Notes: generated by a model not told the origin, from the sequence alone. Shown: positions 44,464 through 57,602, counted from the first letter of the stretch. The stretch: 64,000 nt of DNA from Blastomyces gilchristii SLH14081 (GCF_000003855.2 NW_003101676.1:2168875-2232874); one strand, 5' to 3'. A program made the numbers and translations.

Positions 44464-44740
44464 TTAGTGATTGTTACTTACATGTTGCAGTTCATGTCTC
44501 TCTGTATTCAAACATCTCATTTTCATTGTATTGAATTCGTCTTTGCGAAATCTGTGATAATCAAATGCCTTCTCAAAGAGCAATTCTTGATAGAACTTCA
44601 CCTGTGAGACAGCAACATAAGTCAAGCCAGCTGCAAAGTTCTTCTTGATAATGTTCAGAACAATCTTATTGAATGATAGACCTTGAGATTTGTGAACTGT
44701 AATAACATAGGCAAGAGTTATGAGAAATTGCATGTGAGTA
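44464..44740 (-). pseudogene. C-terminal fragment of a Pif1/Helitron-type helicase
   Basis: 89 open residues: FLITLAYVITVHKSQGLSFN is the conserved helicase motif (L-A-Y-A-I-T-V-H-K-S-Q-G) and is followed by KIVLNII, AAGLTYVAVSQVKFYQELL and FDYHRF, which resemble the last motif V-A-L-S-R-V-R and the end of the protein. This pattern is shared by cellular Pif1 and the helicase half of Helitron RepHel. In a transposon-filled region Helitron is more likely. The Rep half and the rest of the helicase are absent, and no Helitron 3' hairpin/CTRR end was found. It lies 440 bp upstream of the DUF3716-like gene in the same orientation. Confidence 0.7.
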
Positions 44741-44929
44741 CAGATAGACTGACCGTGTGACCATGTCTGAGATCAGAACCAGATTTTTTGATAGTTTCAT
44801 TATCAATTCAACTGATCCTATTACACAGTTTTAATATTAGATAGTAGTCTCATACTGTCTCAGTAAGACTTACTGTCTACTCTTGTCACATTTTTCAAAT
44901 GAGACCATGATTTCCACTTCTTAATTTAA

Positions 44930-45610
44930 ATTATTTTTATTAATTTAAATGACTTTAAATCTCATTTGAGTGTTACCAAAAAGCATTACTTTTTAAAAAA
45001 TTAAAAATAGTCTAAAAAAAACCTTAAAATGTCTAAAAATAGTAACTTTATGCCAAGAATGAAACTAAATGAAATCAAATGAGATCACTTTCTCATTTTT
45101 TTCAAGTCATGGTTTCATTTTAAGATCTGATATATAGTCACTTTACATGTTTTTTTAATGACTAGTCCCAGCAGGATTCACGTCAAGAAATGTATGAGAT
45201 CAGATCAAATGAGACTAAACATGAAATTCATAATCTCAGTGATCAGTCTAATACTGATCTATTCAGTATAAGTCTCTTACACTTGAAAAATATTCATTAT
45301 CTTCTTATTAGAAATAATTACTCACTGAGATATCTGAACGCGTAATAACATGTAAGAAACAGAGAAACAATCAGTTAAGTACAGACTGATCAGTAGTACT
45401 ATAAATTTCACATTTGAGCTTATTTGATCTGATCTTATACATTTCTTAATATGAGTTTCATCAGAACTAAGTCTTAAAAAAATCTGAAAATGAATCATTT
45501 CTGAGAGAAATGATGTGAAAAATGACTAGATTTAATTCAAGAACAGTGAAATGAGAGAAATTTCACAGAATAAATGATGAAAGTGAATCATTCTTTTAAA
45601 ATCAGAATAA
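44930..45610. repeat. Large imperfect inverted repeat around a G2 leader fragment
   Basis: The left arm (about 45120-45235) and right arm (about 45405-45520) are reverse complements; the best block is AGAAATGTATGAGATCAGAT and following bases at 45194-45240 against 45405-45460. Between them, 45245-45400 is a plus-strand piece of G2 (LTR end plus leader, matching 20457-20640). The outer left part, near 44969-45050, holds an unusual GTTACCAAAAAGCATTACTTT stretch. It may be a decayed foldback or TIR element, or an inverted duplication. Confidence 0.5.
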
Positions 45611-45617
45611 AACTGAG

Positions 45618-45968
45618 TGTAAGAGGCCTACGCTGAATAGATCAGTATAATATATAGGTCTTATATAACAAAGAGAAAAATGTTAAAGAAGGAAAAGAAA
45701 GAGAAAGTATAAGAATCAGCAATTGAAGTGAATATTTATACATGTATGTGATGATGTACACAGTGAAGCTTCAGAGTGGAAGAATATACATGTGTTCATA
45801 GCAGCTAAGAATCAGCGATTGAGAATGACTGAGAATCAGAGTATATGTGTTCAGAAGAATATATACACGTTCATAGTAGCTGAGAATCAGCAACTGAGAA
45901 TGAAGCAGTAGAAATCTATGAAGTGTAACAAAATAGTCTATATGATTAATCAGGCACAGCTCATCACA
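45618..45968 (-). repeat. G2 copy 2 3' LTR
   Basis: 351 bp, longer than the 311-bp solo LTR because of a repeated AGAATATAYACRYGTTCATAG unit near 45780 and 45865. The polypurine tract (TTAGCTCTTTC on the plus strand) abuts at 45969. Confidence 0.9.
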
Positions 45969-46099
45969 TTAGCTCTTTCTTTTCAGAAGCAGTTCTCATT
46001 GATCAAGAGCCACTGTTTCAGATAACATAGAACTCAGAGTTCAGGTCAGTTGATCATAGCTGACTCATTTCACAAGATATTATCAGTCACAGCTGTGTG

Positions 46100-49000
46100 A
46101 TCTCTCATTGAGAATATCTTCAATCTCTCACTCAAGTTTATTATCTTCTTCTATGATCCCTGGCAGTTGTTAGTCAGAAGTAAGTTGAGAAGGGAACAGG
46201 TCAGTAGCAGCGCGGCAGAGTAAGCTTGTATAAAAGATATCATGAATCTCTGATGATGTGTCAAGACAGTAGTTATGACTATCTAGAACTTCTATCACTT
46301 TATACCTGATGTGATGATAATCTAGTGTATGAGATGAACATGTGATTCATATATTCTTGAGATTCAATCACACAAGATCTTCTATCTTATACTGTTCTGT
46401 GAGATCTTGTCAGATGTTGATTTGATCTTCTTAATCTTGTTTTACAGTTATCATGAAGACCTCTGCTCAGTCACAGATGTCTTAAAGCTTCATTACTATA
46501 TTATCAGTGATCTGAATTAAACTGTGAGAATTCAGTGTGAACTGTATAGTCTCTAGAAGATTTAACACTTTCATATGATATCTGTGTGTAAGAAATAACA
46601 GACTTACATCTGTTGAAATGACATCTCAACTGTTGATAGCAACTTCTGCATATAGAAGAAGATCATGTCAATCATCTTGTAAGTAATTACAGAACTTACA
46701 GAGATAATTCCTCACAGTCTGAATTGTCTGTTCTGATGCATTATCAGTCTCAGAGTGATAGATAGTTGACAAACAGTGTGTAATCTTGAGAACTTGATAG
46801 ATTCTTATTCAAAGAGTACTCATGAATTAACAGCTCTGATCTGATACTATAGATCTCAGTAATTCATACATTTAATAGAACAGACTCTGTAGAAAAGCTT
46901 CAGTGACTTATTCAGTATTCATCTTATCACAAGATTTCAATATTACATCTTTGCTTAATTAATTCATGATGATCAGGATGTTTCTACAATTCTTACTCTC
47001 AGAGAGATTGACAGCAAAGTCAATTATCATATCTCATTAGATTCTATCAGAGACACTGAGTGATTTCAGCAGGTCTTTTCTACAGTTCTTTTATAAGATG
47101 ATGAAAGAATAACAGTTGCAGTTTCAGACAAAACATCTGATACTGTTTAATATCTCAGATCAGTAGAATTCTTGAGAGATTATTCAGTACAGTTATTCAC
47201 AGCCTGAATAATCAGTTATACACAAATTGTGCATCTCTTGCATTATTCAGGTGTGTAAGAGTTCAGAGTGAGAGACTCAGCATTGTTCATAGAATTATAG
47301 AGTGTTGTTATCATCAATTGAACATTCTGAGATATCAGTTCTTATACATAGTTCTAGAGGAAATCAGAGTGCTTCTTGATATACTGCTTTGATGAGAGTC
47401 TGAAGAAGTTCATCAGCCTGAGCTGCTGTATATCACAGTTCATTCAGTGCAGAAGAAGTGAGGATATCAGTGTCAGTGTCAGTTCAGAGAGAGAGTGTTC
47501 TAATCAGAGAAATACATATAGTGTCATGAGTTGTTCTATCTTGATCAATCAATATCTTCGGATCTAAGAGCCGGTGCTCTCGGTTCATTCAACGAGTGTC
47601 TGTTACATTGAAAGGCATATCTTGCTCTTATCATAAGAGAGCATCTGCCATTGAGTTCTGGCTGCCAGGTCAGTAGTGTATTATAAAATAAAAGTGACTT
47701 AAGAACTTTAATCATCATATCTGTCATTCAGTGAGTTTACAGATTATTGTGAAGTGTTTGAGATTCTTATAATCTATGATTATCTCAAATTCAGAGATGC
47801 TTCAGAGTTCAGAGTCTTATTCTTCTAGACAGTGTATAATTGTAAGAAGTTTCTTATCATAGATCTTATAATTGCATTCAGCAGAACTCAGTTTCTTAGA
47901 TATGAAAATGCATAATTATAAGACATCTTCATTATCATATTACAGGATGACTTCTTCTGTAATATAATCAGAGAAATCAGCTTCAATAACTGTCTCATGA
48001 TCAGAATTGAATATTATTAGTAGAGAGGTATTAATGAACATCTTCTTCATCTGTGTAAATACAGCTTCAGCATTCACTAATCATTGAAATACTGAGTTCT
48101 TCTTAATGAGTTCTATAAGTGATCTCATGATATCTGAGAAGTTTCATATAAATCATTGATAGAAGTTAGTGAATTTGATGAAGCTTTGTACATCTTTCAC
48201 AGTGCACAGAGCCTCTCATTCAACAATAGCAGAGATCTTCTCAGAATTCATTCAGATTCTCTTGCCGGCTTCTATAATAAAGTCTAGATATTTTGTACTT
48301 TTAATCTCAAAATTACACTTGTCTATGTCTATCAGCAGTTCTGCTTCTCATAGTTATTGTAATATCTTTTACATGTGTTCTTGATATTCTTTCCTGAATT
48401 CATCAGTGAAGATGAGAATATCATTAAGATATGCAGATGCAAATTTATCAAGAAAGTCTCAGAGTGCTCAGTTGATATACTTCTGAAATATACTGAGAGT
48501 GTTAGTCAGTTCAAAGAATGTGACTACTTATTCAAAGAGATCATATCATGTTCAGAATACTGTAAGCCACTAATCTTCTTCAGTAATACAAATCTTATGA
48601 AACACAGTGATAACATCTAACTTTGTAAAGCATTGAGCTTGTCTGATATGAGCTAGAGTTTCATTGATAAGAGATAAAGAATAACAGTTCTTCTTTATTA
48701 ATCTATTCAATTCTCAATAATTCACACAGAACTGAAGTTCTTCATCTGATTTCTTTGCAAAGAGAATAGAGACTGCAGTGAAAGAGTTGCTAACATGTAT
48801 GAATTCTTTATTCAACAGATTATTGAGTGTCTTTCAAAGAAGAAGAAGTTCATCTCAGAACATGTTATAAAGAGAGCCTTATAATGATTCAGAGTTCTTA
48901 CTGTCTCTCTTTTTCAACTTGATACTGTGGTTCACTTCTGAACCTTGTAAGAGAGGTAGATTTGTAACATTATTATCTCATCAGAAGATATCTAGATATT

Positions 49001-49100
49001 CATGATATTATTGAGAGAGTTTTGTACAAGAATCTGTTATTGTAACATGAAATAACTTTTCTAGAGCCTTTTTGATATCAGCCAGACTGGCGGAATAGAT
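46100..49100 (-). pseudogene. RT, RNase H, integrase and chromodomain of G2 copy 2
   Basis: Reading leftward from 49100: RT (KLDVITVFHKI near 48620 and the catalytic YLNDILIF-type box near 48425), RNase H (ADFSDYITEEVIL near 47990-47940, KYCPGSQNSMADAL near 47670), the integrase region to 46400, and a chromodomain near 46080-46160. Each segment pairs with the pieces of copy 1 at 28318-29845, 30109-30627 and 37701-38690. The frame is broken by many stops, most of them TGA. Short opposite-strand frames here (for example plus 48375-48620) are shadows. Confidence 0.7.
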
Positions 49101-49373
49101 TGACATATGATCCTGCTATTAGCAATCTTGTCAGTGACTCTGTCAGCGGTTTTGATGACAACTTCTTTTTCAGAGTATTTCATAAGCATTGACAGAGATC
49201 TGTGTAAGGTTCATAGTCTTGTGAATATCATCTTTGTAAATTCTATCATTGTTAGGGAATATCAAGCTCCTGTTTCAAGTATCTAATAAGATGCCTTGTT
49301 CAGATAGCCAGGCAAGTTCTAATATAAAATTATAATCAAGATTATCAACTTTATATGCATAGGCATTTTCATG

Positions 49374-50795
49374 TTAATGTTCTTTCATATCTATGTTTAG
49401 TTTCACCATGTAATAGATACAAACATCTTTTGAATCATTAAATCCTGAAAGAAGTTGAGGTTTTGATAAGAGAATACACTGAAGGTAATAATGTCTTACA
49501 ACTGAAGATTTTATCATTGCATAGTGACATAGACCACTGTCTATCATGACTTTCATATTATACATATTATCAATCACAGTAGATACAAGAATCACATTCA
49601 TTGTCATTTTCTCTTCAAATCATTGTCATCTGATCTCCTCAAGCTTCTGTTTGCGAATTTGAACAGAAGCTAATCTTTTCCCTGTTTCATTGAAGCATTC
49701 TTGTAGTTATCTTCTGAATCTTCCTTCACTGCAATGTGATTGGTGTGCACAGATGCTGATTCATTCTTTGAATAAGAAGGCACTGATCTTTCTCTTGATT
49801 GAGGGAGCACATAGGTCAATTGACAGTTGAAAGTGATGTGTCCTGATCAGTTACAGTTAATGCATACTTCATGTTGACATCAATCAGTGACTTTCTCAGA
49901 AGTGATCTCAGGAACTCAGAAGCCTGTTCAAATAGCAGAAACTCTTGCTTGTGCATAGACATTTGAATCTATTCAGTTCATGACATCTGTATCATTGCTG
50001 TTACTCCTCTTCAGAATGAGTGTATGAGTGACTGAGATGTAATGTCTTCTGTCACTGTTCTGTATACTCTTGAGCTTGATAAGACAGTCATTTAATGTTC
50101 AGAGCTGTGTGCAGAATCCCTTATAAATTGAGTCTTCATTTATACTTATGAGAGTCTGTAAGAGTTCAAAAGTTAATGTCTTCTTGAGCATACTAATCTT
50201 CATTTGATTCTTTCAAGATTGATCATCTGCTTCTAAGATTTTGATGTCAAAGTCAGAGATGAATGTTGTAAGAGGAGTATTTCTCTGTCAGATGCTCTGT
50301 AACTAATCTAACACTTTCTATTACATGACAGTGTCTTAAAACAGAACATCAAGATGTTTGATAATATTATCAGACATTTGCAATGCTGGTTCACATGCTT
50401 TCATTCATGAATGAAACTTTTGTTTCACACAATTTTTCAATTGTTCATTGATATATCAACCTTGATTGATTAGCAAACTGATGACATCTTCATTCACACT
50501 CAGTTTCACAAGCATTTTCATTCTTCATGATGAGTAGAGAGTGAGATCAGAAGTATTAAAATATGTGAAAGAATCTAAGCATTCTTTCAGTGCTTTTGTA
50601 TTCAATTCTGTAGATGTTGAAATTGCATGAGTTTCTTGTTGAGTTAATTGTTGAATTTCCTTGTATTGAAGTTGTTGAGTTGCATGCATATCAGCTATCT
50701 GCTGCTGTTGTAATTTCAACATTGCTCAGAGTCACTGTGGCATCATATCTATGCTCACATTCAAGAGTTCTCTCATATTGTCATTAGACATGATT
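49374..50795 (-). pseudogene. Gag and protease of G2 copy 2
   Basis: Gag starts MSNDNMRELLNVSIDM near 50790, then a Gln-rich helix (LQQQQIADMHATQQLQYKEI) and the core. The zinc knuckle near 49850 is CINCNWSGHITFNC with all ligands kept (one TGA read as Trp), whereas copy 1 has lost the first Cys. The protease piece 49607-49374 has VMIDSGLCHYAMIKSS with catalytic D-S-G intact, against D-S-S in copy 1. Copy 2 is thus closer to the ancestral protein at these sites, though stops still abolish it. Confidence 0.7.
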
Positions 50796-51100
50796 ATATT
50801 GATCATTGAATGTGTACTTGTATGAATATCTCATATATCTGAGATGTCAGAACTCTTAAGTCTTTCACTGACATTCTCTTATAAGATCTTACTCTCTTTG
50901 TAAGATCTTGTTCCAGGGTCAGAGTGACTGATGAGCAAGCTTCTATCTAAGAACTCAGTATTCACTTAACTGTTTGACTGTTTCTCTATTTCTTATACAT
51001 TGTTATGCATTCAGATATCTCAGTGAGTAATCATTTCTAATATGAAGACAATGAACATGAATAATTATTTCTAATAAGAAGATGATAAACATTTTTCTAG

Positions 51101-51451
51101 TGTAAGAGGCCTACACTGAATAGATTGATATAATATATAGATCTTATATAATAAAGAGAAAAACATTAAAGAAGAAAAAGAAAGAGAAAGTACAAGAATC
51201 AGTGATTGAAGTGAATATTTATACATGTATGTGATGGCATACGCGGTGGAGCTTCAGAGCGGAAGAATATACACACATTTATAGTGGCTGAGAATTGACA
51301 ATTGAGAATGGCTGAGAATCAGAGCATACACATTTGAAAGAATATACACGCGTTCATAGCGGCTGAGGATCAGTGATCAAGAATGAAGCGGTAGAAATCT
51401 ATGAAGTGTAACAGAATAGTCTATATAATTGATCGGGCGCAGCCCGCCACA
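51101..51451 (-). repeat. G2 copy 2 5' LTR
   Basis: 351 bp. On the element strand, AGAAAAATGT lies within 2 nt of the LTR end, near-complementary to the ATGTTTTTCT of its own LTR. CpG is retained at its left end (GATCGGGCGCAGCCC). Confidence 0.9.
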
Positions 51452-51619
51452 CTGAGACAGAAGATTAAATTCAGTCTCATTCAGTTCATTCAGCAATTGC
51501 TTATATAATCAGAATCTGATAATGATTATTAATAACACTTATGAAATAACTAAATATATTCTTGTATAAGTTTATTCTTTACTTTCTTATAAAAACTACA
51601 CTTCTCTAATATACTATAA

Positions 51620-54600
51620 TCAGAGATATTAAACTGTCTGATAGTTTCATATTTTATAATCATAAGTTTCTTAATTATTTCTTCTTGTAATTGTTCTCAG
51701 TAATAGTGATAAATATCTTGATTTAAGTTAAACTTTCATTTCATTCTCATCTGTGTCAATGAAATTGTCAGAATATTATATATTATCAGTGTAATAGTTG
51801 AATATATACTCTCAATAATTTTCTATAACTCTAGAATTAATTTAGTGTATAAATTCATCAGATTATCTTGAAGATAGCAGTCAAATTCAGTTTTATAAGT
51901 ATGTAGTTTTACCTGATTTTCAGTTGAAATTAATGTATGCAAGTTCTGTTTCAAAGTTAGTATTATAGTTCTATATAATATAGAGTGTTATCAAAGATTA
52001 TTACTTACTAGAGAATTGTATTTCACTATCTTCACATCTCTAATATCTGCTCATTCAAATCTCTGATAGTTAGTATTATAGTAGTCTTGAGTTAATTTAA
52101 TATATAAGTCTTATTTCTTCTCTATTCAATCTTGAGAAGTGTAGATACTAACTCAATAAGAGAAATCTAGTAGAGCTGCTACAGCATAGTACTCTGTAAA
52201 AGATTGTTCAGTTTTGCTGTAGTAATATATCAGTTTATTTCTTACAGTAATAATAGCCTGCACTATAGCATTATCTCAGACTGAATTTCTTTTTGAGTGA
52301 TTTAACTACTTCTCAAGATAAGTAAATAAACTGTTATACACTCATCAGACTGACTGCAGCATTGATGTATAAGTAATTGAGACTATCTTTATTCTCTTAT
52401 AAAACTGAAACAGTAAATCAATTACATTTTTCAACTGAGTTTACTTTATATTAGAAAGTTTCAATATCTGAATCTTTTTCTAATCAGAGTTTTACACTCA
52501 ATAATTAATTATCTGATATAATTGAAGAGTCTGAATAATTATCTTATATATTAAACTTCCCTGTGTTCTAACATTCTGTATTATATTCAGTGATGTGACT
52601 GATTTGTTTATTTATTAAATATTATAAAATGATTATTATTATTTAGAGAAGATACAAATCATATTAACAATGTTTCAAATCTGTGATATTTAAATTATTA
52701 ATCAATCTATTCAAAATTAACAGTAGTACTATTAAAAAGTATTATTAAAAAGTAATATTAAAAAGTGTTATTAAAAAATATTATCTTTTGTAAAGTGCAT
52801 ATAAAAGTTACTTGAGTAATTACTTTTATCTTATTCTTATCTCAAGAATCAGTTATCTTATTATTCTTCATCTCAATGTTAAGATTCTTTATCAGTGTTT
52901 GTATTACAAGTTGAACTATATAAGTAATGCAGAGAATATGACCTTATTCATTATTTTAGAAATACAAAGTCAATCTTTGCTTTAAGCTCTTCATTACAGT
53001 ATAGTTATTCACAGTATTATCAGCTGTAATTGTAAGAAGACTGAGACTAATATCTTAATAGTTATTTTTAATCACAGTTGTTAATATCTCTGTTATATAA
53101 TTCTCAGTATGACTAGTGATTAATGATTCAAATTCAATTAATGTCTCTTGATAAGTTCAGTTCTCATCAATGTAATAACATATAATCTTTATAAATACAA
53201 GATTATTGATACTAGTTCATGCATTTACTGTGAGAGACACTCTTTGATAATTCTTCAACTCTGATTCTAGATATTGTATATTGACTTTGTAGTGTATCTT
53301 GAGATTGAACTGAAGACATGATTGATATGAAATATGAAGATTTAAATTAAGCATTTAAAGAAGTGTTCAGAATTCAGAGTTTTTAATTAATTAAAGAGAA
53401 AGATTCAGAGATATATATATATAAAGTAATTATTCATGAAAGTTATCAGAGAAGAGTTATGAAATCAGAGTACTAATATATAGTCATTTTCACATGATTT
53501 TCTTCAAATTAGAAAGTTAGTATTATCAAAAATCATTATCTGATAAAGTAACTTATCACCTCAGTAGTAATTTTCTGGTTATTTTTCTTTTATTGTCTGC
53601 ATTCTAATGACTTCAGATGTCAGAAGATTTCTTCAGAGTTATAATCAGTTTATACTGAATATTTCTGAATGAAGTTGTAGTAATTATAGTAGAGAGATAA
53701 CTCTTCAGTAATCTGCAATATAATCTGTTAATAATTATTTCATAGTTTATCTCAGTATTTGTATTGAGTTTTTCATAAATTTTATAACCTGAAATCGGAT
53801 GTGAAGAATGAAGTAGTTATTTATTACAATTGAAAGAGAGTATTCTGTGTTGAATTGTAAATAATATAGACTTTGTAATTCACAGTAATTTCTTAAAGAG
53901 TTTATGAATCTTCAATAGAAGTAAAAGAAGTGAAAGAAGTGAATTCTGAAGCTATGATAATAATTTAAGAAAGATTATAACTTATTTTCAATAATTGATT
54001 ACTGATGTGTGTAAGAAGAATTATTATAAGAGAAAATAATATTCTTTCTTAGCTTAGTTATAATTTTAGTACTAACTCAGATTGAATATTATCAATATAT
54101 AAAAGTAAATAAATAATCTTGATTAATTTCTGTTATATTTCTTGAAATATATTAATATTATGAAAGAAACTGTTATCAAATTATATTATCAGATGATATC
54201 ATTAAAAATATATTAATATTATAAATATTAATGTTGAAAGAATGTTGATACTTATACATTATAGTGATTTATAAATCATGATAGTTAAATGTATATATAT
54301 ATATTATTTCTGATATTGATTACAACTTGTACAATAATTTTTGAAAACTCAAAATTAATTTCAATTATTAATAATTATGAACTTATAACTAACTAATATA
54401 AAAAGAAAAAAAACTTTTTCTACTTATTATCTTTCTTCTCTTTCTCATTCTTCTTATTATTCTTTATAATTCACTTCTCATTCTTATTCTTCTTCTTCTT
54501 CTTCTTATCTGAGATGATAATTATCTTAAAATCTCTCTTCACTATCTTCTCAGAGAAGAATTCTCACTGCTTTCTCTTAGTCAGATTAATCTGCATCTCA

Positions 54601-55886
54601 AAATCCCGCATTTTCTGATCTGCTGTCTCAGGTTTCATCTCAGTAGTAAGCAGATTAATATCCTCAGAGAGCAGAGACATCTTCTCAATATTCTGAATTA
54701 AGAAGCATATTTAAGATCTGAATAAGGTGTCAATTCTCTTCTTCTCTGCCAGCTTCTGCTAATCAATTAGAGAACAGAAGTATTATTAAAAATCATTATC
54801 TCTTAATAAATAAAAAACTTATCAGTTTTAACTTCTTTGTCTTATACTTTAATACTCTCTCAATCTTCTTCTATCACTGCTTATTTATAGTAATACTCTT
54901 CTTCTCTCTCTCTCTTCTCATCTTAGTCTCAAATTATTCTCAGAACTTCTTTCAATCTTATCACTAGTGTATAAGACTCTTCACTGTCATCTTTTTCATT
55001 CTCTCATGTGCAGTGTCATCTGCATTATTTCTATACCTAGTTCAGTCTAAATTCATCAGAAGTGTTACTTAAAATCATTATTATTCTACTTTCTTACAGA
55101 GTCTCTTCCAGGTATTATAATATGTCTTATAATCTGTCTCTTCTTAATTGAATATCTTCTTCTTCTCTTTTTTCAATCTGTGACAGTGCTCACGTGCCTT
55201 GACAGTCCGCAGAACTGCAGAATATTTGAAGAGAAATAACATGATTAATTTCAGTGAGTATTGAAGAGAGTTGAAGACAGAAGAGACGGCCAGAAATAAT
55301 ATAATAATAATATTAATGATAATGATAATGATGATAATAATAGTAGTAATAGTAATGATGATGATGATAATAATAATAATGATGATAATAATAATGATAA
55401 TAATGATAATGATGATGAAAGAAGAAGTGCATTGAAATATATTACTGACTTATCAAATATAAAGAGACTTAGAGAAAATATTAACAGCTTTCAGAAATGT
55501 ACAGAAACAGCTACAGCATTATATAGCAACATCATCTTCATTTAATATATGCAATGTTGATATTCTTTATATACAGTTATCATATAATCTGTATCAGAAA
55601 TACATGCAGAAAACAGATCTTTATTACTAGAGTAAATGATTGCAGCAATTCTCTGTTTTCATATTATAAAGATAAGTTGTTCTTATTTCTTTCTTCTCTC
55701 TTTTCTCTTCTTCAAATCATCACTAATTCCAAGCTGGTATGAAAACTATTAAAACACTCTCAAAAATCCTCAAATTGAAGAGTATAGACTAATCACACTT
55801 TTAACAAATGCAGCAGAAATCATATTATCTTCTACAATAATCAATTACTCACTCTCTTTTAATAAAACAGCAGTTACATCTCCTCC
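51620..55886 (-). mobile_element. hAT-type repeat, copy 2
   Basis: Collinear with 4045-8290. The transposase dimerisation domain lies at about 51640-52210 on the minus strand and the second coding block at 54420-55215. An AAT/GAT array is at 55296-55424. The right end is cut at the 5' junction of the truncated LINE (55887). 51457-51620 is AT-rich sequence not shared with copy 1. Confidence 0.65.
55296..55424. repeat. AAT/GAT microsatellite in hAT copy 2
   Basis: Counterpart of 7684-7806, with more GAT and TAG interruptions. Confidence 0.85.
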
Positions 55887-57228
55887 TCTGGAAATTGAAG
55901 CTTCAATTCCCCCTCCTGCTATTAGATTTGAAAAGGCCTGTATGAACTATGCTCTGAGAGTTATAAAGATGAGCTCAAATCATATAATCAGAGAAAGAGT
56001 CTCTTCCTCATTTCCATCAGTTAACTCTGGAAATGAACTGGATTGGAATAGATTTCTTGATTGAAATGAAAATAATTCTTCAAAGAAAATGCCTTCTCAA
56101 CTGTACAGACTATGCTCACTGATTAAAAACCAATTTTCTTCTTTAAATATTGAAAAAGTTGATCACGAGAAGTTATCTCCATGAAGAGAAAAGCTTGAAT
56201 CTCTTATAGACTTACAAATAAGTGAACTATCTAAAGAGAAAGAATATGAACAGCATTTGAAGAGAATTTCTACAATCAATATAAAAGACTCTATTCTGAT
56301 TTATTCAGATAACTCAAAAAATGAGAATTTGAATAGATTAGACGCAGGCATTGCTTATACTGAGGATAATATTAATTTTATCTCAGATTTCTGAAATTTA
56401 GGCTGTGAATCTGAAGTCTTTGACACTGAACTATTTGTAATAGTGAAAGCTTTCAAACTTGTTGAAATAAAATCTCATAAAAGAGAAAATAGTTTGAAAG
56501 AAATATGAATATTCTCTGATAGTCAAGCTGCTTTAAAAAGACTTAGAAATAGTCAGATTTATAATAATCAAATGAATCTTGAACTGATCTTAAACTTCAT
56601 TTTAAAAATTCAAAAGAGAAGAATATCAAAGCTGATAATTCATCTGCACTGGGTTCCTGCTCATATGAATATTCATGGCAATGAATTGGCTAATTCAGCT
56701 GGAAAAAAGGGTTCAGAATTAAGCAGATCTATTCAAAAAATTGTGTCCTGGTCTTTTATAAAGAGAAAAATAAAAGAATCTTGTTTAGACAAGTGGAATG
56801 AAAGCTGGCAGAAACAAAAGAAGAGTATACATTATTCAAGATTTGAAACAAAACTCAAGTGGAAATCTTGTTCAATTAAATGTAAAAAGAAAATATTCTC
56901 ATCTATAATACAGCTGAAATTAGGACATGGCTATTTCAAATCTTATATACAAAGATTTGATGATAGATTTGATTCAATAGAATGCTCATTCTGCAATGCA
57001 AATGAGAATCCTGAGCATATTGTAATGCACTGTGCATTATACAATAGTCTCAGAGTCAGATTGAAAGAGAAGTACAATCTAAATCAATTAAATATGAGAT
57101 TCTTATTCTCAACTGAGACAGGAATTAAATACTTAATAGACTTTCTATCAGAAACTCAAGCAGCTACAAGAAAATGGCTGAATTCAGAAATATCTGAATA
57201 TGAAGAGGAGGAAATTGATCAGATATAG
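55887..57228 (+). pseudogene. LINE ORF2 C-terminus with RNase H and zinc-knuckle-like tail
   Basis: RNase H blocks in order: IYSDNSKNENLNRLDAGIAY (about 56310-56360), DTELFVIVKAFKL (catalytic E), FSDSQAALKRL (catalytic D) at about 56510-56545, and LHWVPAHMNIHGNELAN (H and N/D) at 56645-56695. The C-terminal CSFCNANENPEHIVMHC (C-x2-C-x8-H-x4-C class, about 56980-57030) is typical of Tad/I-clade ORF2. From 56572 to 57228 the frame is open, 218 aa. Upstream a few TGA codons replace Trp. RNase H removes the RNA template after first-strand synthesis. Confidence 0.85.
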
Positions 57229-57517
57229 TCTGTTAAAACAGCTATATACTATCTTTCAATAATTTGTTTCATTACAGTCTCTCATTATTTTACTTTACCT
57301 TTTTCTTTCTATTCTTTTCTATCTATCTATTTAATGTGTCTATCTTTAAGACTGTGTTCTCTTTTCTTTTGTCATGTCAAATGGTTTCAAAGTATCAGAA
57401 GATGTTAAAATACTGCAATTTGTAAACAGTTTTTGTATTCTGGGCTGGAATTTTCTGATTTTGCATATCTGAAATTGATGAATGTATAATAGTTAACTGT
57501 ATAGATATAGGAAAAAC

Positions 57518-57540
57518 CCTGAGAACTTTTAGTTCTCAGG
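57518..57540 (+). other. 3'-UTR hairpin of the LINE
   Basis: Arms CCTGAGAACT and AGTTCTCAGG with a TTT loop, located ~45 nt before the AAT tail. It is also present in the copy at the left edge of the window (positions 42-64). Hairpins near the 3' end can be recognised by LINE reverse transcriptase. Confidence 0.7.
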
Positions 57541-57602
57541 TAGATGTCATAGTCTCTGACTGCATACATCTATAATTGAAGAATAATAATAATAATAATA
57601 AA

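Larger units (their letters stand above)
45618..51451 (-). mobile_element. Complete chromovirus G2, copy 2, TSD CTGAG
   Basis: 5,834 bp with two 351-bp LTRs (45618-45968 and 51101-51451) and perfect CTGAG duplications (45613-45617, 51452-51456). Gene order on the minus strand is gag, protease, RT, RNase H, integrase and chromodomain. It is uninterrupted and serves as the reference for de-nesting the copy at 20181-39026. It is decayed throughout, apart from parts of the LTRs and a CpG patch near 47560-47600. Confidence 0.95.
55887..57602 (+). mobile_element. 5'-truncated Tad/I-like LINE copy
   Basis: Begins abruptly at TGGAAATTGAAGC, equal to position ~63393 inside ORF2 of the longer copy, and runs to an AAT tail at 57582-57602. 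5' truncation and a simple-repeat tail are hallmarks of target-primed reverse transcription. Overlap with 63393-64000 is nearly identical. No clear target duplication was found; the left neighbour is hAT repeat, the right neighbour a CpG-retaining island. Confidence 0.9.
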
